Position numbers and translations under genes: made by a program | Source of the DNA: Blastocladiella emersonii ATCC 22665 | Lineage: Eukaryota; Blastocladiomycota; Blastocladiomycetes; Blastocladiales; Blastocladiaceae | Assembly: GCA_025594325.1 (NCBI GenBank) | Contig: JANHCV010000002.1 | Coordinates: 1,612,001 to 1,676,000, forward strand | DNA: 64,000 nt | Direction: 5' to 3' | Part shown: piece after piece, positions 1-10,428 of the stretch | Layout of the letters: every line of letters starts with the position of its first letter | Numbering within the stretch: the first letter of the stretch is position 1 | The notes under the pieces: model-generated | The model's database searches: none | Told to the model about the DNA's origin: nothing | Seen by the model: only the letters and a program-made list of their open reading frames with translations

Positions 1-123
1 AGGGAACTTGCGGTGGTTTTGACCAGCACGCCAGCCAGCACGCGCTTCCCAACTCAGCTTCCGACTTGCTCGCCAGTCACTTCGCCCCTCCCAACTCACA
101 CTCGCTGATGCAACGAATGAATC

Positions 124-1965
124 ATGGACTTTCTGCAACACAAGCTTGATGTTGATGCCATTGTCGAGGCGATCCTCGTCCGCGCCGTCCTGCTACACGG
201 CAACCGCGACGAGGACGTCGCCGGCGTGCTCCCGTACTTGCGCGTTCTGCCGCGGTCCCGCGCTCCAAAGGTTACCAAGGCCGTCCTATACCACATTCCG
301 AGTCTCTCAATCAACGCTGCTACACGGAGTGGAAACGCCAAGCTTCTCCAGCTCTGGCGCAGCATCATCAAGGGGCGCCTCTACATCGAGCGAGGAGACG
401 TCGAACAGGCCATGGACGCTAGCTTCGAGGATGTCCTCGAGTTTTGGCGCAATGAAGACACCTCTGTCAACTATTTGCCTCACGCGATCCCCAAGCTTCG
501 TGTCGCATTCGACCTGTTCGCGCCTTCGCCTGTGCCCGGGGTCGGACCTGGTGACATGGCATTGGTTCGCATTGCCCATGCCGTTTCCGCGGGTACCTTG
601 ACCGAAATCAACCTCAAGGGCCAGCGAGTCACCGCCGCTGGCACCAAGGTGCTTACGCACGCGATGTCTTCACCGTCGCAACGCATCCAGTCCATTCGTC
701 TCGTTCTTTGCGACCTTACTGCTGAAAATTTGCTTCATCTGCGCTTGCCTATGTCGGTCACGACGCTCGTTCTGAGCGAAAATCGGCTCCGTGGATTGGG
801 ACAGTTTATGCCGTACCTGCCCAGCTCCCTGACCAAGCTGACGCTCGACCACTGCGACTTGGACTCGACTACGCTCACTCGTTTGGCGCCGCTGCTACCT
901 CCCGCCCTCCTTCATCTCGATCTGACCTATTGCAGGGCGGACGTCGCGGCGCTCACCGCACTTGGACTTCATCTCCCGCCCAACCTACAAAGCCTTGCAC
1001 TCACCGGCTGTATCGGGATCAACAGGGTCGTGGACGATACTCTTCGACCCATCATCGACCACCTTCCCGCTTCGCTCGTTTCGCTCGATGTCTCGCGCAA
1101 CCGATTCGACGAAACCGACGTACGTATGCTCGTGGATCGCCTCCCCTCGCTCAAACGCCTCGCTCTGCTCGACATCAACACATGCTGTCTTATGGGAATC
1201 TGGCTGGTGGATATCGTTGCGGCACTTCCTGACACGGTCGAGTATCTCAACCTGAGCTTCAACGAGATGCCGGCTTCGGCTATTGACGGGCTAGCCGCCC
1301 GTAATCTGCCGCGGCTTCGCGAGCTCCGCACCACCAACGTTCCGGCTCAGGCGGCGTCAAATTTCCTATCGTCGCTCCCTGCCTCTCTCACCGAACTTTC
1401 GCTTGCGGTGGAGAATGGTGACGTACACGAGCTTCCAGTTGCCCTGCGCGGATTTTTCGCGCGCGCGGCTGGCCTCCAAACATTCAAGTTTGACTACTTC
1501 GATGCTCTAGGGGCCCCCGACCTCCGACAGTTTGTCGACTCACTTCCTCTCACCATCACGTCCTTTTCGGTTAAGTACTGCCAGCCCGGGCTAGATGTGA
1601 TCCCGCGGCTCCTTGCACGTCTGTCTGCGCCGACCGTGACGCACCTCGCGCTCCCGCGTATTCCATTGACTGGTCTTGCGCTCGAGGCTCTTGTCGAGTG
1701 GCTGGCTGACGCGTCGTCCCTGGTTGAGCTCGATATGGAAGGTACTGGGCTCAACAATGCTGGGTTTGCCCAGCTCGTCGTTGCGCTGCCTGTCACGCTC
1801 GAGTCCCTCCATTTCTGCGACAACTTTGTGGACGACGCGATCATTGGCATGCTCGAGGCTCGCGCGTTGCCTCGGCTGACGTATTTGGGGTATTTTGACA
1901 CGCACATGTCTCCAGCAGGGGAGAACTGGATGTATATGTGGAATTTGCAGCGCGGAGGTGATTGA
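124..1965 (+). CDS. Leucine-rich-repeat protein, lineage family with IL-RAV N-terminal module
   Basis: A single uninterrupted reading frame of 613 residues. The first ~60 residues carry a module (motif ILVRAV, then DVAGVLPYLRVLPRSRAP) that recurs at 7.9 kb, 10.4 kb and 54.0 kb, followed by short helical segments with an L-x-x-x-W-R pattern (LQLWRS, VLEFWR). From about residue 185 to the end there are about fifteen LRRs of the L-x-x-L-x-L-x-x-N type, for example LVLSENRL and YLNLSFNEM. No signal peptide or membrane segment is seen, so it is probably intracellular. LRRs and the F-box-like start suggest a protein-binding or adaptor role, but no catalytic domain is present and the function is unknown. 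The ATG at 124 is chosen because the paralogues start at the same place relative to the ILVRAV motif. The coding assignment is firm, the function is not. Confidence 0.85.
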   Translation: MDFLQHKLDVDAIVEAILVRAVLLHGNRDEDVAGVLPYLRVLPRSRAPKVTKAVLYHIPSLSINAATRSGNAKLLQLWRSIIKGRLYIERGDVEQAMDASFEDVLEFWRNEDTSVNYLPHAIPKLRVAFDLFAPSPVPGVGPGDMALVRIAHAVSAGTLTEINLKGQRVTAAGTKVLTHAMSSPSQRIQSIRLVLCDLTAENLLHLRLPMSVTTLVLSENRLRGLGQFMPYLPSSLTKLTLDHCDLDSTTLTRLAPLLPPALLHLDLTYCRADVAALTALGLHLPPNLQSLALTGCIGINRVVDDTLRPIIDHLPASLVSLDVSRNRFDETDVRMLVDRLPSLKRLALLDINTCCLMGIWLVDIVAALPDTVEYLNLSFNEMPASAIDGLAARNLPRLRELRTTNVPAQAASNFLSSLPASLTELSLAVENGDVHELPVALRGFFARAAGLQTFKFDYFDALGAPDLRQFVDSLPLTITSFSVKYCQPGLDVIPRLLARLSAPTVTHLALPRIPLTGLALEALVEWLADASSLVELDMEGTGLNNAGFAQLVVALPVTLESLHFCDNFVDDAIIGMLEARALPRLTYLGYFDTHMSPAGENWMYMWNLQRGGD

Positions 1966-2293
1966 TCGGACCTTGAAAGAAATACGTTGTACGAGTTGTT
2001 ATAGCTTTGACGTAGAGCGGGGCGTGCGTCCGTCGCGGTGCTTCTAGGACATGGATGTCAACGGAGAGTCGTGTCGCGCCACTTCGTGATCACACGAACC
2101 AAGCCAGCCGGTCGGTCATGTTTGTTTGGCCTCGCGCGTTCCAGCTCCCGGGACCTCACTCGTCGAGGAAACGACGGAACCACAGCCTTGACACAACTCA
2201 ATCTTGTCGTTGACGAGATGACCAAAGACATCCTGGTCTGAGCCATCTTGTTGTACCATGGAGCCGACACGAATGCCGCGCCGCGCTGATGAT

Positions 2294-2340
2294 GATGAGA
2301 TGATGAAGACGCTGATGACGATGAGATGATGAAGACGCTG
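2294..2340 (+). repeat. Short tandem repeat, two 21-bp copies
   Basis: The 21-base unit GATGAGATGATGAAGACGCTG occurs at 2294-2314 and again at 2320-2340, a 26-base pitch. It lies just before the LRR relic. Probably a simple local duplication without function. Confidence 0.6.
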
Positions 2341-2360
2341 TTCGGCGCACTGCTTGACGC

Positions 2361-2504
2361 CGCTTCGCCCAAGTTGTCGCCGCGCTTCCTGAATCGCTCG
2401 AGTTGTTGAGCTTGTCCGGGAATCCCGTGGACGATGGCGCCGTCGATGCGCTCGTTGCCCCGCTTGATGCCGTGTATGTTTTCAAGCACTGGCGTGCCGA
2501 CTGA
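2361..2504 (+). pseudogene. LRR gene relic (C-terminal repeat fragment)
   Basis: The frame starting at 2361 reads FAQVVAALPESLELLSLSGN and then VDDGAVDALVAPL, closely matching the last LRR of the gene at 124-1965 (FAQLVVALPVTLESL, then VDDAIIGMLEARAL). No start codon or other repeats precede it, and the frame ends at about 2504 after a non-LRR tail. A shifted frame just downstream reads MRVLDLGH, which may be the next repeat. This is read as the remains of a tandem LRR copy in the otherwise gene-less stretch 1966-3019; nothing else convincing was seen there apart from the repeat at 2294 and the motif at 2608. Confidence 0.6.
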
Positions 2505-2607
2505 TGGCGACGCGCATGAGGGTGCTTGATCTCGGCCACTGAAGCAACCGCCAAAACACTCCATCTTCTTTCCTTATGACGAGCAACGTTGCTGCGACGC
2601 CGAAGGG

Positions 2608-2620
2608 AGGACGCGTCGCG
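2608..2620 (+). promoter_or_regulatory. Recurring AGGACGCGTCGCG motif
   Basis: AGGACGCGTCGCG lies about 400 bases before the start codon at 3020. The same 13-mer occurs at 10618-10630, about 400 bases before the Sec63 start, and 12 of its bases occur at 31874-31885 between the divergent NmrA-like and dynein genes. It contains ACGCGT, the core of the fungal MCB box bound by MBF-type factors. In GC-rich DNA this may be chance; a regulatory role is inference only. Confidence 0.3.
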
Positions 2621-3019
2621 CCACCTGCGCCACCTGCGCCGTTTCGGCCACGGTGACCGACCGCGTGGGCGAGCGCGGCTGATAGGACGGCGGTCGGGGA
2701 CACGTCGGACGCGATGTCCTCTCGATCCTGAGGGCAAGCTGCTCGTCACCACTCTGGCAATGAATCCCACTCTATGCAACGACCGTTTGACGTGATGATG
2801 ACACTGATGTGACTCGGAAGCGAGCGGCGCCAGCGGGTGGGTGTCGCCGGAAGCGCGCGGTCGCACCCGTTTGCACGAAATCGAGGCGCTGGGCGCGCTC
2901 GCGAACCGCAAGAGGGATGAGCGCCCACTTTGGGCGCTGGCCTGGAACCCGCCAATCGCTGCGCTGCTCCCTTCTTTCTCTCGTTCAACGATCCCCGCGT
3001 ATCATATCCAACAACTACC

Positions 3020-5437
3020 ATGCAGTCCGAGGTCCTGATCGGCCTGCTCGAGTACGGCCTCTGGTCGACGCTGGCGCGTCTCGTCCTCGTCGGCCTGATC
3101 ACGAACGCGACGTACCAGCTGTTCCTGGTGCCGCGCCCGGGGCTGGCGCTCGCCATGCAGTTGTCACTGACGGACGGGCTCAAGATGGTCGGCGCCTACG
3201 CCAAGCCGCGGCTGACGCGCGCCCCGCGCAAGGTGCTGCTCGCCGTCGGGCTCGCCCTGATCGCGCTGTCGGCCAAGCTCGGCGACTACGTCGCCACCTC
3301 CTACTTCACCAACTCGCAGGCGCGCAACTCGGTGCGCGTCGCGTGGGTGCGCCAGACCAACGACCTCGTGCGCAAGTTCGTCCCCGACTCGTACCTCGGC
3401 CTGCCCGTGCCGCGCATCGCCGTCGTCGACATCCTCTCGGTCATTGCCGGGAAGTACTACGAAAAGGTCCGCCAGTCGAGCGTGTGGCTGCGCACCTACG
3501 GCGCCTTCACCGAGGCCGATCTCGCCGCCCAGCTGCTCGTCGATGCTGATACCGACGGCAAGCACTGCGGCTCGAACATCAAGGAGTCGTTTGCCGCGAG
3601 CAACATCTCGACGTTCCTCACCAACCTGACGTACTTTGGCCCGACGGGCCGGCTGCGCCTCGACGACCCGATGCGCCCGCAGCTCAACGTGTTCGGCCTC
3701 GAACTGTACCCGATGCGACTACAGTTCGGCCACGCCACCGGGTCCTACTACACGGTCGCGGTGCCCGTCCCCGTCGGGTACGCGGGCGAGTCGTCGTCGC
3801 TCGAGTGGAACGGCGGCCGCAACGTCGCCGACATGGCGAAAAAGGACACCTCGCGCGGCTCGCAGTCTTCGTCGCGCGTCACGCAGCACGGCGTGCTCAA
3901 CGACGAGTACAACCTCGTCGGCTACGAGATCGAGTGCGGGCTGACGCCGAGCGACGTTAATGCGTGGATTGACGGCAAGGCCGCCGACGCCGCCAAGTCG
4001 GCGCGCAAGTACGGGCTGGGCTTCGACTTCCGCACGTCCGGGTCCAACGTGTCCGCGTCGACGCTGCAGCTGCACACGTCCGACGTGAACCTCGCGTACC
4101 TCGACATGTCGCGGTGGGACAACCTCGACGACGACAAGCTGTACTCGAACGGCCGCCACATCGCCATGCTCGCGTCTGTCGACCCGGCGATGCTGGGCAA
4201 CGGCACCACCGAGTTCCTGACGTTCGCGTCGACGTCGGTCGGCGACACGCGCGCGGTGCGGCTCGCCGCGCACACGGTCTCGGACGCGATCGAGGTGCCC
4301 GCGCTGTTCCGCCAGGCCAACGGGCAGTCGGGCATGTACGTGACGTCGACGGGCATCGCGCTGACCGAGAAGCCCAAGGTCGAGTGCGCCAAGACCACGG
4401 GGTCGACGGCGCGGTACGACGTGAGCTCGGGCAAGCCGCAACCAAGCGACGCCGACACGGTCGCGGCGCGCAGTAATCCGTTCGACTGGTCCAAGTCGCG
4501 CGGGTTCACGGCCGACCCGGAGAAGTGCACGCTCGCGCTCAAGGGCGTCCGCGACTCGACGCAGCTGCGAGGGCGCGTCGGGCCCGCCGACACCGCGGCC
4601 ATGACGTACTACGGCGCGGCGCAGGTGTGCCGCGTGCGGCTGCAAAAGTACGAGGTGCGCGGGTTCAAGCCGGCCGACGGGACTGCGCGCGAGACGTACG
4701 CGTCACTGATCACGGCCGTCGAGGCGGTGCCCGTGACGGGCGTGAACGAGGTCGAGGTGCGGTGCCTGCCGCGCGTCGACGGCAAGCCCAAGGCGACGCC
4801 GGGCCAGTTTGGCGCGCTGCTCAGCAACCTGTTCGGCGACGACACGGCCGCGTGGGTGCGGTACCGGCTCATCGGGTCCAACACGGGCGGGCTGCTCGGC
4901 AGCACCGCCTCGACCGCGTACGAGTCGTGGGAGGACCCCGACGGCCCGCAGAGTTACTCGCGCACGCTGATCCGCGTGCCCGTGTGGCACTTCATCGCGT
5001 TCGTCGCCGTCCTCGTCATCTCGGCCGGACTCGCGTACGCCGGGTTCGGGTCCATCTTCGACCTCGTCATGTCGCAGGTCTACGCGTTCGCGTACCTGCC
5101 CGGCGCCGCGCCCGCCAACTCGCACGCGCGCGACGGCGAGGACGACGACAAGGCCGACGCCAACTGCCTCCCGACCGCGGCGGGCGGGACCTCGGACATT
5201 GACATCATGCAGAAGGCGACGCTCGCGCTCGTCGAGATCCCCGACGCACTCGCCAACGGCCACCCGACCAGGGTGATCCGTCTCGTCCCCGTCTCGGACC
5301 GCGGCGAGCCCGTCGTCTACTCGCCCGCCAGCGAATCGGCGGGACCCGTCCTGGCCACGTCCGCGCGGTACGCGACGGTGCACCGGCGCGCGCAGGCGCT
5401 CGATAAGGGCGACGAGGAGTTTGCGACCAAGCCGTAG
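3020..5437 (+). CDS. Large membrane protein of unknown family
   Basis: 805 residues without introns. The frame is open upstream to 2930, but the ATG at 3020 is preferred because hydrophobic residues begin directly after it and the upstream residues look like read-through untranslated sequence. Predicted membrane spans lie at about residues 6-38 and 68-90, then a ~560-residue loop with many Tyr, Ser and Asn-x-Ser/Thr sites and several cysteines, then a last span at about 655-680 (FIAFVAVLVISAGLAYAGFG) and a ~125-residue charged, presumably cytosolic, tail. The large loop is probably extracellular or lumenal. I do not recognise the family; it may be a receptor-like or cell-surface protein. Coding status is supported by length and strong GC3 bias. 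Confidence 0.8.
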   Translation: MQSEVLIGLLEYGLWSTLARLVLVGLITNATYQLFLVPRPGLALAMQLSLTDGLKMVGAYAKPRLTRAPRKVLLAVGLALIALSAKLGDYVATSYFTNSQARNSVRVAWVRQTNDLVRKFVPDSYLGLPVPRIAVVDILSVIAGKYYEKVRQSSVWLRTYGAFTEADLAAQLLVDADTDGKHCGSNIKESFAASNISTFLTNLTYFGPTGRLRLDDPMRPQLNVFGLELYPMRLQFGHATGSYYTVAVPVPVGYAGESSSLEWNGGRNVADMAKKDTSRGSQSSSRVTQHGVLNDEYNLVGYEIECGLTPSDVNAWIDGKAADAAKSARKYGLGFDFRTSGSNVSASTLQLHTSDVNLAYLDMSRWDNLDDDKLYSNGRHIAMLASVDPAMLGNGTTEFLTFASTSVGDTRAVRLAAHTVSDAIEVPALFRQANGQSGMYVTSTGIALTEKPKVECAKTTGSTARYDVSSGKPQPSDADTVAARSNPFDWSKSRGFTADPEKCTLALKGVRDSTQLRGRVGPADTAAMTYYGAAQVCRVRLQKYEVRGFKPADGTARETYASLITAVEAVPVTGVNEVEVRCLPRVDGKPKATPGQFGALLSNLFGDDTAAWVRYRLIGSNTGGLLGSTASTAYESWEDPDGPQSYSRTLIRVPVWHFIAFVAVLVISAGLAYAGFGSIFDLVMSQVYAFAYLPGAAPANSHARDGEDDDKADANCLPTAAGGTSDIDIMQKATLALVEIPDALANGHPTRVIRLVPVSDRGEPVVYSPASESAGPVLATSARYATVHRRAQALDKGDEEFATKP

Positions 5438-5689
5438 TGGGTCTACGGCGAGTAATATAGATATAGAAGCTTCAATTTGACGGTGCGATTCGTCAGGTCG
5501 AGTATCTAACCGAGTTGTGCGATTCGAAGCCTTAATGCGCGAATGAAAAGCTCGCAGCGGCTGGGGCTTCAGCACGTCGGCATGCTGATGCCCATGGACG
5601 CGTCGCGAAATCACGTTTCGCACACGTGTTGGAGATCATTGACGATCACAAACGTTACGCGCGTCTATTTCATGTCCTATATGTCGTCT

Positions 5690-6672
5690 CTATGCGGTGC
5701 GAATATTCTTGGGCTCCTCAACTGGCACGCCGGCGGGGGCAGACCCCATCCACCTCGTGGTCGAGCTCGGGACAGCAAGGGCCGCGAACGCTGGCGAGGC
5801 GGGTGAGCCGTACATGGGAACGGGCGGGTAGGGCGACGGAATCACGCTGGCCGCGGACACGTTGGGCGTCGAGAAACCGCCAAACGCAGCGGTGGACGGA
5901 GGGCGCGGCATCGACATGGTCCCGTACATCGGTGCGGGAAGCGCAGAGGCCTGCGGCTGCGGCATGTCCAAGGTCCCGTACGCGGGCGTCGGAGCGGGTC
6001 CCGTGTATAGCGGCTGCGGCTGCGGCATGCTCATGGTCGGGTACGCGGGCGCCGCAGCGGGGCTCGGGTAGTGCGGCGGCGCGTAGCCGGTACTCGCCTG
6101 CGGCAAAGGCGCTGGGGCGTGCGAGCAAGCAGCAGCCTGAGGTGCAGCGTTACTCGGCGGAGTGTTGATAGGTTGGTAAAACTGCACAATCCGAACGCGG
6201 CTGCGACGGACGAGATTCGCAAGGCATCCAAGAATGATCAGGCCGCCAACTGCGACCCCCACGTAAATGAATACAATGCTGCTGGAGCTGTCGTCGGACA
6301 GCGCGTCGCACGAGGACTTGAAGGCGCGGTCGACTAACGTGCCGTCCTCGTTGTAGAAGATGCATCCGCTCGCGCCCGAGGACGACTTGCGCACCCAGTA
6401 GCCCGGAGACCCGTTGTAGAAGGAAAGCGGGTAAATGTCTAGACGGATGCCGCGATCAGCGACTCGGGCGACGGGACGGAGAAGGCGCAAGGCGGTCCCG
6501 TACCGCCATACCGCGCAGTCCCTGCTGGAACGAACGCGGTTGAGTTGCTGGGCGGAAATGCCGAGGAGACACTGGACCCGAAGGAACCCTTGGGCATGGG
6601 CACGGGCTCGGCGAGGACAGCGGCCGCCGCGATGAGGGCGACGAAGGTGAAAGTGCGATACAAGTGCTTCAT
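5690..6672 (-). CDS. Type I membrane protein with GSPGYWV ectodomain and proline-rich tail
   Basis: Two exons, complement(6504..6672, 5690..6438), with a 65-base intron (donor GTACGG, acceptor CTAG) and 305 residues. Exon 1 gives a signal peptide (MKHLYRTFTFVALIAAAAVLA) and a Ser/Pro stretch. Exon 2 begins with a ~40-residue lumenal module (YPLSFYNGSPGYWV, then SGCIFYNEDGTLV), a single membrane span (IVFIYVGVAVGGLIILGCLA) and a basic stop-transfer. The cytosolic tail is rich in Pro, Met, Tyr and Gln, with repeats such as YGTLDMPQPQ and YGTMSMPRPP. The gene at 52.5 kb shares the signal peptide, the same module, an intron of the same length, phase and position, and the membrane span, but has an SPRY domain as its tail. 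The role may be a membrane adaptor; that is inference. Confidence 0.75.
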
Positions 6673-7898
6673 GAGGATCCGTAGGTGTCGACGTCGTGTG
6701 TTCCAAAAAGAGCGAGAGCAGCCGCTGGCAAGCTTCATTATTTATTGGGGAGAACGAGTCAAGCGCGCTGCGTGGGCCCGAGGGTTTGGTTTGTGGCGAG
6801 ACGACGACCGTGGCGACGCTGGACCGTCACCAGACCAGACGAATTTGATCATCTGGGCCTCGTGGGCCTCAAATGTCGAGCGCAAGAGTTGTTCTCTCCA
6901 GCATGTTTCAAAGTGCGCAACGCGATCGCATGCGAGGGTGATCCGTTCGAGGTCTAGCGAGCCCTGCTGTCGTGTTCAATCGGGTACCCTCCTTTGCCCG
7001 CCGCCATGAAGATCGCCGCGCTCCCTTGCGTTGCCACAAGTGTTTGGTAATTGATGTCTGGTTCAGCTAGTCTACCGTGAGAGATATCAGGCCTGCATTT
7101 CGAGAGCTGCCCCGTCATCAACCTTCTGATCAGCCTGCGCTTGTAGGGCCAAAACAGAGCGCGTTCCTGGTGCCCGGAGTACACTGCCACGCCACGCACA
7201 GGCGCAGAACTCGATCCGAACAATAGGATCCGTTGAGTTGTAACTGTTGCGTTGAGCAAAGCTGTCGGTGTCGCATCGGTCATCAAGGGCACAATGTCGC
7301 TCAAGTTCGCGGAAGGGTGCCCGAGCGTACGCCGGGTATCTCAGCAACTGCAGCACCGCGCTCACTCAACTGGTTTTCAGTGAATGGCGCTCCAGCACCT
7401 TCGCTGTGCCGCACGAGCGACCGAACGAAGCGCGAGCGAAGTGCGACGGGACGCGTTGCGCCACTCACATGACCCTCGACGCGACCTCGATGTTCTCGAG
7501 GAGCGCCTGGATGAGCAACCTTCCAAAATGTGTTCGCTTAACTAGCTGCGACGTATGCCGTCCGATCAGCTGAAGAGACAGGTCTGTCGTACCAAGTTCG
7601 GTCCTTCGGGCTAATCCCCTCGACGGCCATGGACCCGTTGAGAAGTTGGTGGCGCGGTGCCCTAAGTCTCGACCGCACTGTGCAGTACTGACGTTGGACT
7701 GCACCTGTGTCGCGATACTCAAGGAGCTTGGTCGCAGCGATACCCTCAACGCCAGGACCCAACTTTGGCACCCCGGTGTTCGGGGAGCTGCGAGGACGGC
7801 AGGGTTCGGCTGGGCGCAGGGCCAGGTCGACGCTCGCGGGACGAGCTGCAGTTGTCCTACCTCACACACACACACTCCATGCATTGCAACGTAAGCGG
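6673..7898. other. Gene-poor stretch
   Basis: Only short, unrelated frames occur on both strands. A minus-strand frame near 7300-7340 (LQLLRYPAYARAPFRE) faintly resembles the N-terminal module of the LRR family (LLQYGRVLLREGAP) and might be another relic, but the match is too short to call. A CA-rich tract (ACACACACACAC) lies at about 7864-7875 just before the LRR gene. Confidence 0.4.
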
Positions 7899-9467
7899 AT
7901 GAAACTCTCAATTACCCCGATTCTCGAGCAGATCCTCGTTCGCGCCGTCTGGGCGCACGATGACCCCGACGACGTGCCCGGCCTCTTGGCGTACTCGCGC
8001 GTGCTGAGCGAGGATGACGCACCGGGCGTTCATCTTGCTGTGCTTCAGCGCTCGCCGCGACTGTCGCCCGACAGCGCGAGCAGCCGCGGCGCGGTCCCGG
8101 TCCTCGACAAGTGGAAGGCGACGGGCCTCGAGATCGAGTTTACGGAGCTCGCGCTCACTTGCGCCGTCGACGGCGGGCATCTTTCGACGATCGAGTGGTG
8201 GCGCGACTCGGGCCTCGTCCGCCGCGAGCACTACCCGCACGACAACGACGGAGTGCTACCCGCGCTGGGACTTGAGATGTCTACTCCGAGCGTGGCCGAT
8301 CTCCACGCCGCGGTTTTCACGGCCGCCGCCACCGTGGCCTCGGGCGACATGCCAAACGTCCAGCTCATGATGACGCCGATCCGGATGCCCGACATCCACG
8401 CGCTCAACGAGGCGTTTGCGAGCCCGACGCAGGCGGTGCAGTCGCTCCACCTGTGGGGGTGCACCGTCGACTGGCCGCGCTTCTTTGCGTTCAAGCTTCC
8501 GCCGACGATCATCCACCTCGACTTTTTCTCGCAGTGGTGCGTCGCGCCGCCCAACCCGGACGACGTCGCGCGCTGGACGTGGCCGCCGCTGCTTGCCGCC
8601 ATGGGACTCCGGTTCCATATCGGCGGGCCGGTGTTCCCGCTGCGCACGCTTCCAGCGACGCTCGTGGAGCTCGATGTCTCGCGCTGCAAGATGGACGATG
8701 CGCTGGTCCTCGATCTCCTCTCGCTGTTGCCTCACTCGCTGAATGCGCTCGATCTGAGCGAGAACTCGCTGACTGGAACTGGGCTCACGCGCGCCGGACC
8801 GCTTCTCCCGCCGCAGCTCCAGAGTCTCCGCCTTGCGAGCACCAAGATCAGCACGCGCACCAACGAGCTCCACTTGGACTGGCACTTCCCGCTTACTCTC
8901 ACAAAACTTGTCGTCTCGAGCTGCGAGCTCAACGCTGATGCGGCGCATGCGCTTGCTCGCGCGATCCCGAGCTCGCTCACCTCGCTTGACATGCAGTACT
9001 GCACGCTCGACGACACGGCGGCCCACCGCGCACTCGCCGCCGCGCTTCCGCCCACGCTCGAGGTCTTGATCATGGGCAACATGGCCCTCGGCCACGACGC
9101 GCTGCACGAGTACACGACGCGTCTCCCGCCATCGCTGCGCGAGCTCAATGCGCCCGGGAACGCGTTTAGCGAGAGCAACATGCGCGAGCTCGCCGCGCAC
9201 ATGCCCGCGCAGCTCAAAGAGCTGTGGCTCGAGCGGACCGGGATCACCGACACATGTACGGCGGTTTTCGTGCCAGCGCTGCCGCGCACGCTCACGGTGC
9301 TGTGCATGAGCAAGAACAGGGGGTTGACGGATACGACGGCGTGCCTGCTCGCCGAGCATCTCGCGCCGCCGAACGTGGAGCGGCTGTACCTCTACAGTTG
9401 CAGTATCAGCCGCGAGGGGAAGGAGGTGATGTGCCGCAATATCCCAGCGACGTCCGTCTATTGCTGA
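7899..9467 (+). CDS. Leucine-rich-repeat protein, second family member
   Basis: 522 residues from the ATG at 7899, chosen because it gives the family start MKLSITPILEQILVRAV; the frame is open further upstream but that part has no family similarity. Residues 1-60 hold the shared module (ILVRAV, DPDDVPGLLAYSRVL), then helical pieces with LDKW and IEWWRDSGL patterns that resemble degenerate ankyrin-like repeats, then LRRs from about residue 145 to the end (LPPTIIHLDFF, LNALDLSENSL, LTSLDMQYC). No signal peptide or membrane span. It is a paralogue of the gene at 124 and of two decayed copies. Likely a cytosolic or nuclear binding protein; function unknown. Confidence 0.85.
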   Translation: MKLSITPILEQILVRAVWAHDDPDDVPGLLAYSRVLSEDDAPGVHLAVLQRSPRLSPDSASSRGAVPVLDKWKATGLEIEFTELALTCAVDGGHLSTIEWWRDSGLVRREHYPHDNDGVLPALGLEMSTPSVADLHAAVFTAAATVASGDMPNVQLMMTPIRMPDIHALNEAFASPTQAVQSLHLWGCTVDWPRFFAFKLPPTIIHLDFFSQWCVAPPNPDDVARWTWPPLLAAMGLRFHIGGPVFPLRTLPATLVELDVSRCKMDDALVLDLLSLLPHSLNALDLSENSLTGTGLTRAGPLLPPQLQSLRLASTKISTRTNELHLDWHFPLTLTKLVVSSCELNADAAHALARAIPSSLTSLDMQYCTLDDTAAHRALAAALPPTLEVLIMGNMALGHDALHEYTTRLPPSLRELNAPGNAFSESNMRELAAHMPAQLKELWLERTGITDTCTAVFVPALPRTLTVLCMSKNRGLTDTTACLLAEHLAPPNVERLYLYSCSISREGKEVMCRNIPATSVYC

Positions 9468-9549
9468 TGGTCAGCTCGCAAGTGGATTCATTTATATATA
9501 TTGCATCGATTGCTTGTATCCTGCACGTCGCTGGTGGCCCGCCGCGCGA

Positions 9550-10428
9550 GCGCCTCACGCAGCACACTTTGCGCCAAGCAACTTATCCGCGCCCGCTCTG
9601 GTGACGCCATTGTTGTCCCTCAAGTTGAGCGCAAGGTCAAGCACTCGAGCGAGGCGAGGCTGGGCGGGAGCGCGCGGAAGAGTGCGGCGGCGACGCTCGC
9701 GGAGATTAGAGTGGACGCGAGGGTGAGATGTACGAGATTGGGTGGCCATGACCAATCGGCGGGAGCGAGGCCATGGAAAAACCACGCGTGCTTGAGAACA
9801 AGCTTCGTCAGCGAGGATGGAAACCGGAGCGCCCCGAGCCGCGCCAGGTTCCAAGTGCAGCTGTCGGAGCTGAGCGAGAGCGAGGTCCGCGTTCGGGGAC
9901 GATATGGCCACGTTGAGCGCGCGCATCCCGTTCACGCTGATCAGCTCGGACCTGAGCGCAAGCTCGGTGGCCATGTCAGTCGCGATCGCAAGCGTGGCCG
10001 CGTAGATCGCCGTGTCTGCGAGGCACAAACTGGCGCAGACCCGCGTCATACGCAAACCCGAGCGCGGCGGTTGCCATGGGGCCGAGATTCAAGGTAGGCA
10101 TGCTGGCGGCGACCGTTCCGGACGTGCGCCTCCAATGAAAGACGTCGAGCCGCCGTTCCCTCGCAGCGGCAAACGCGATCCGCGCGATGGAGAAGTTGGG
10201 CGGGAGGCCCGACGCGACCCAGAGGTCGAATTCACGGGTTGCGCCGCGAGTGCTCGGCTGGTACAGCGAGAGGTATCGTAAGCGGCGCAGGATTGCGCGG
10301 TAGACGGCGATTCTCTCCCGCCCGGGCAGGACGCGCGCGTCGTTCGCCATGCCCGCCACGTCGACGGGCTCGTCGTGTAATTAGACGGCGCGGACGAGGA
10401 TGCTCTCGTTGTGCGAGGTGATGTTCAT
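9550..10428 (-). pseudogene. Decayed LRR-family gene
   Basis: Reading leftwards from the ATG at 10428, the frame begins MNITSHNESILVRAV, exactly the family start, and then hits TAA at 10383-10381 where intact relatives continue with Leu-His. The same frame continues with DVAGMANDARVLPGRERIAV. Similarity then jumps frame near 10020-10050 to a segment matching the pre-LRR linker (ADTAIYAATLAIATDMATEL) and an LRR start (LRQLHLEP), and jumps again further on; a late piece near 9600 (LDLALNLRDNNGV) still looks like LRR. One internal stop and at least two frameshifts make it a pseudogene. Its flank 10429-11025 holds no gene, only the leader of Sec63 and the motif at 10618. Confidence 0.75.

Noticed and set aside
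2930-3019. Upstream in-frame start for the 805-residue membrane protein
   Set aside because: The extra 30 residues are not hydrophobic or conserved-looking, whereas the ATG at 3020 leads directly into a membrane segment.
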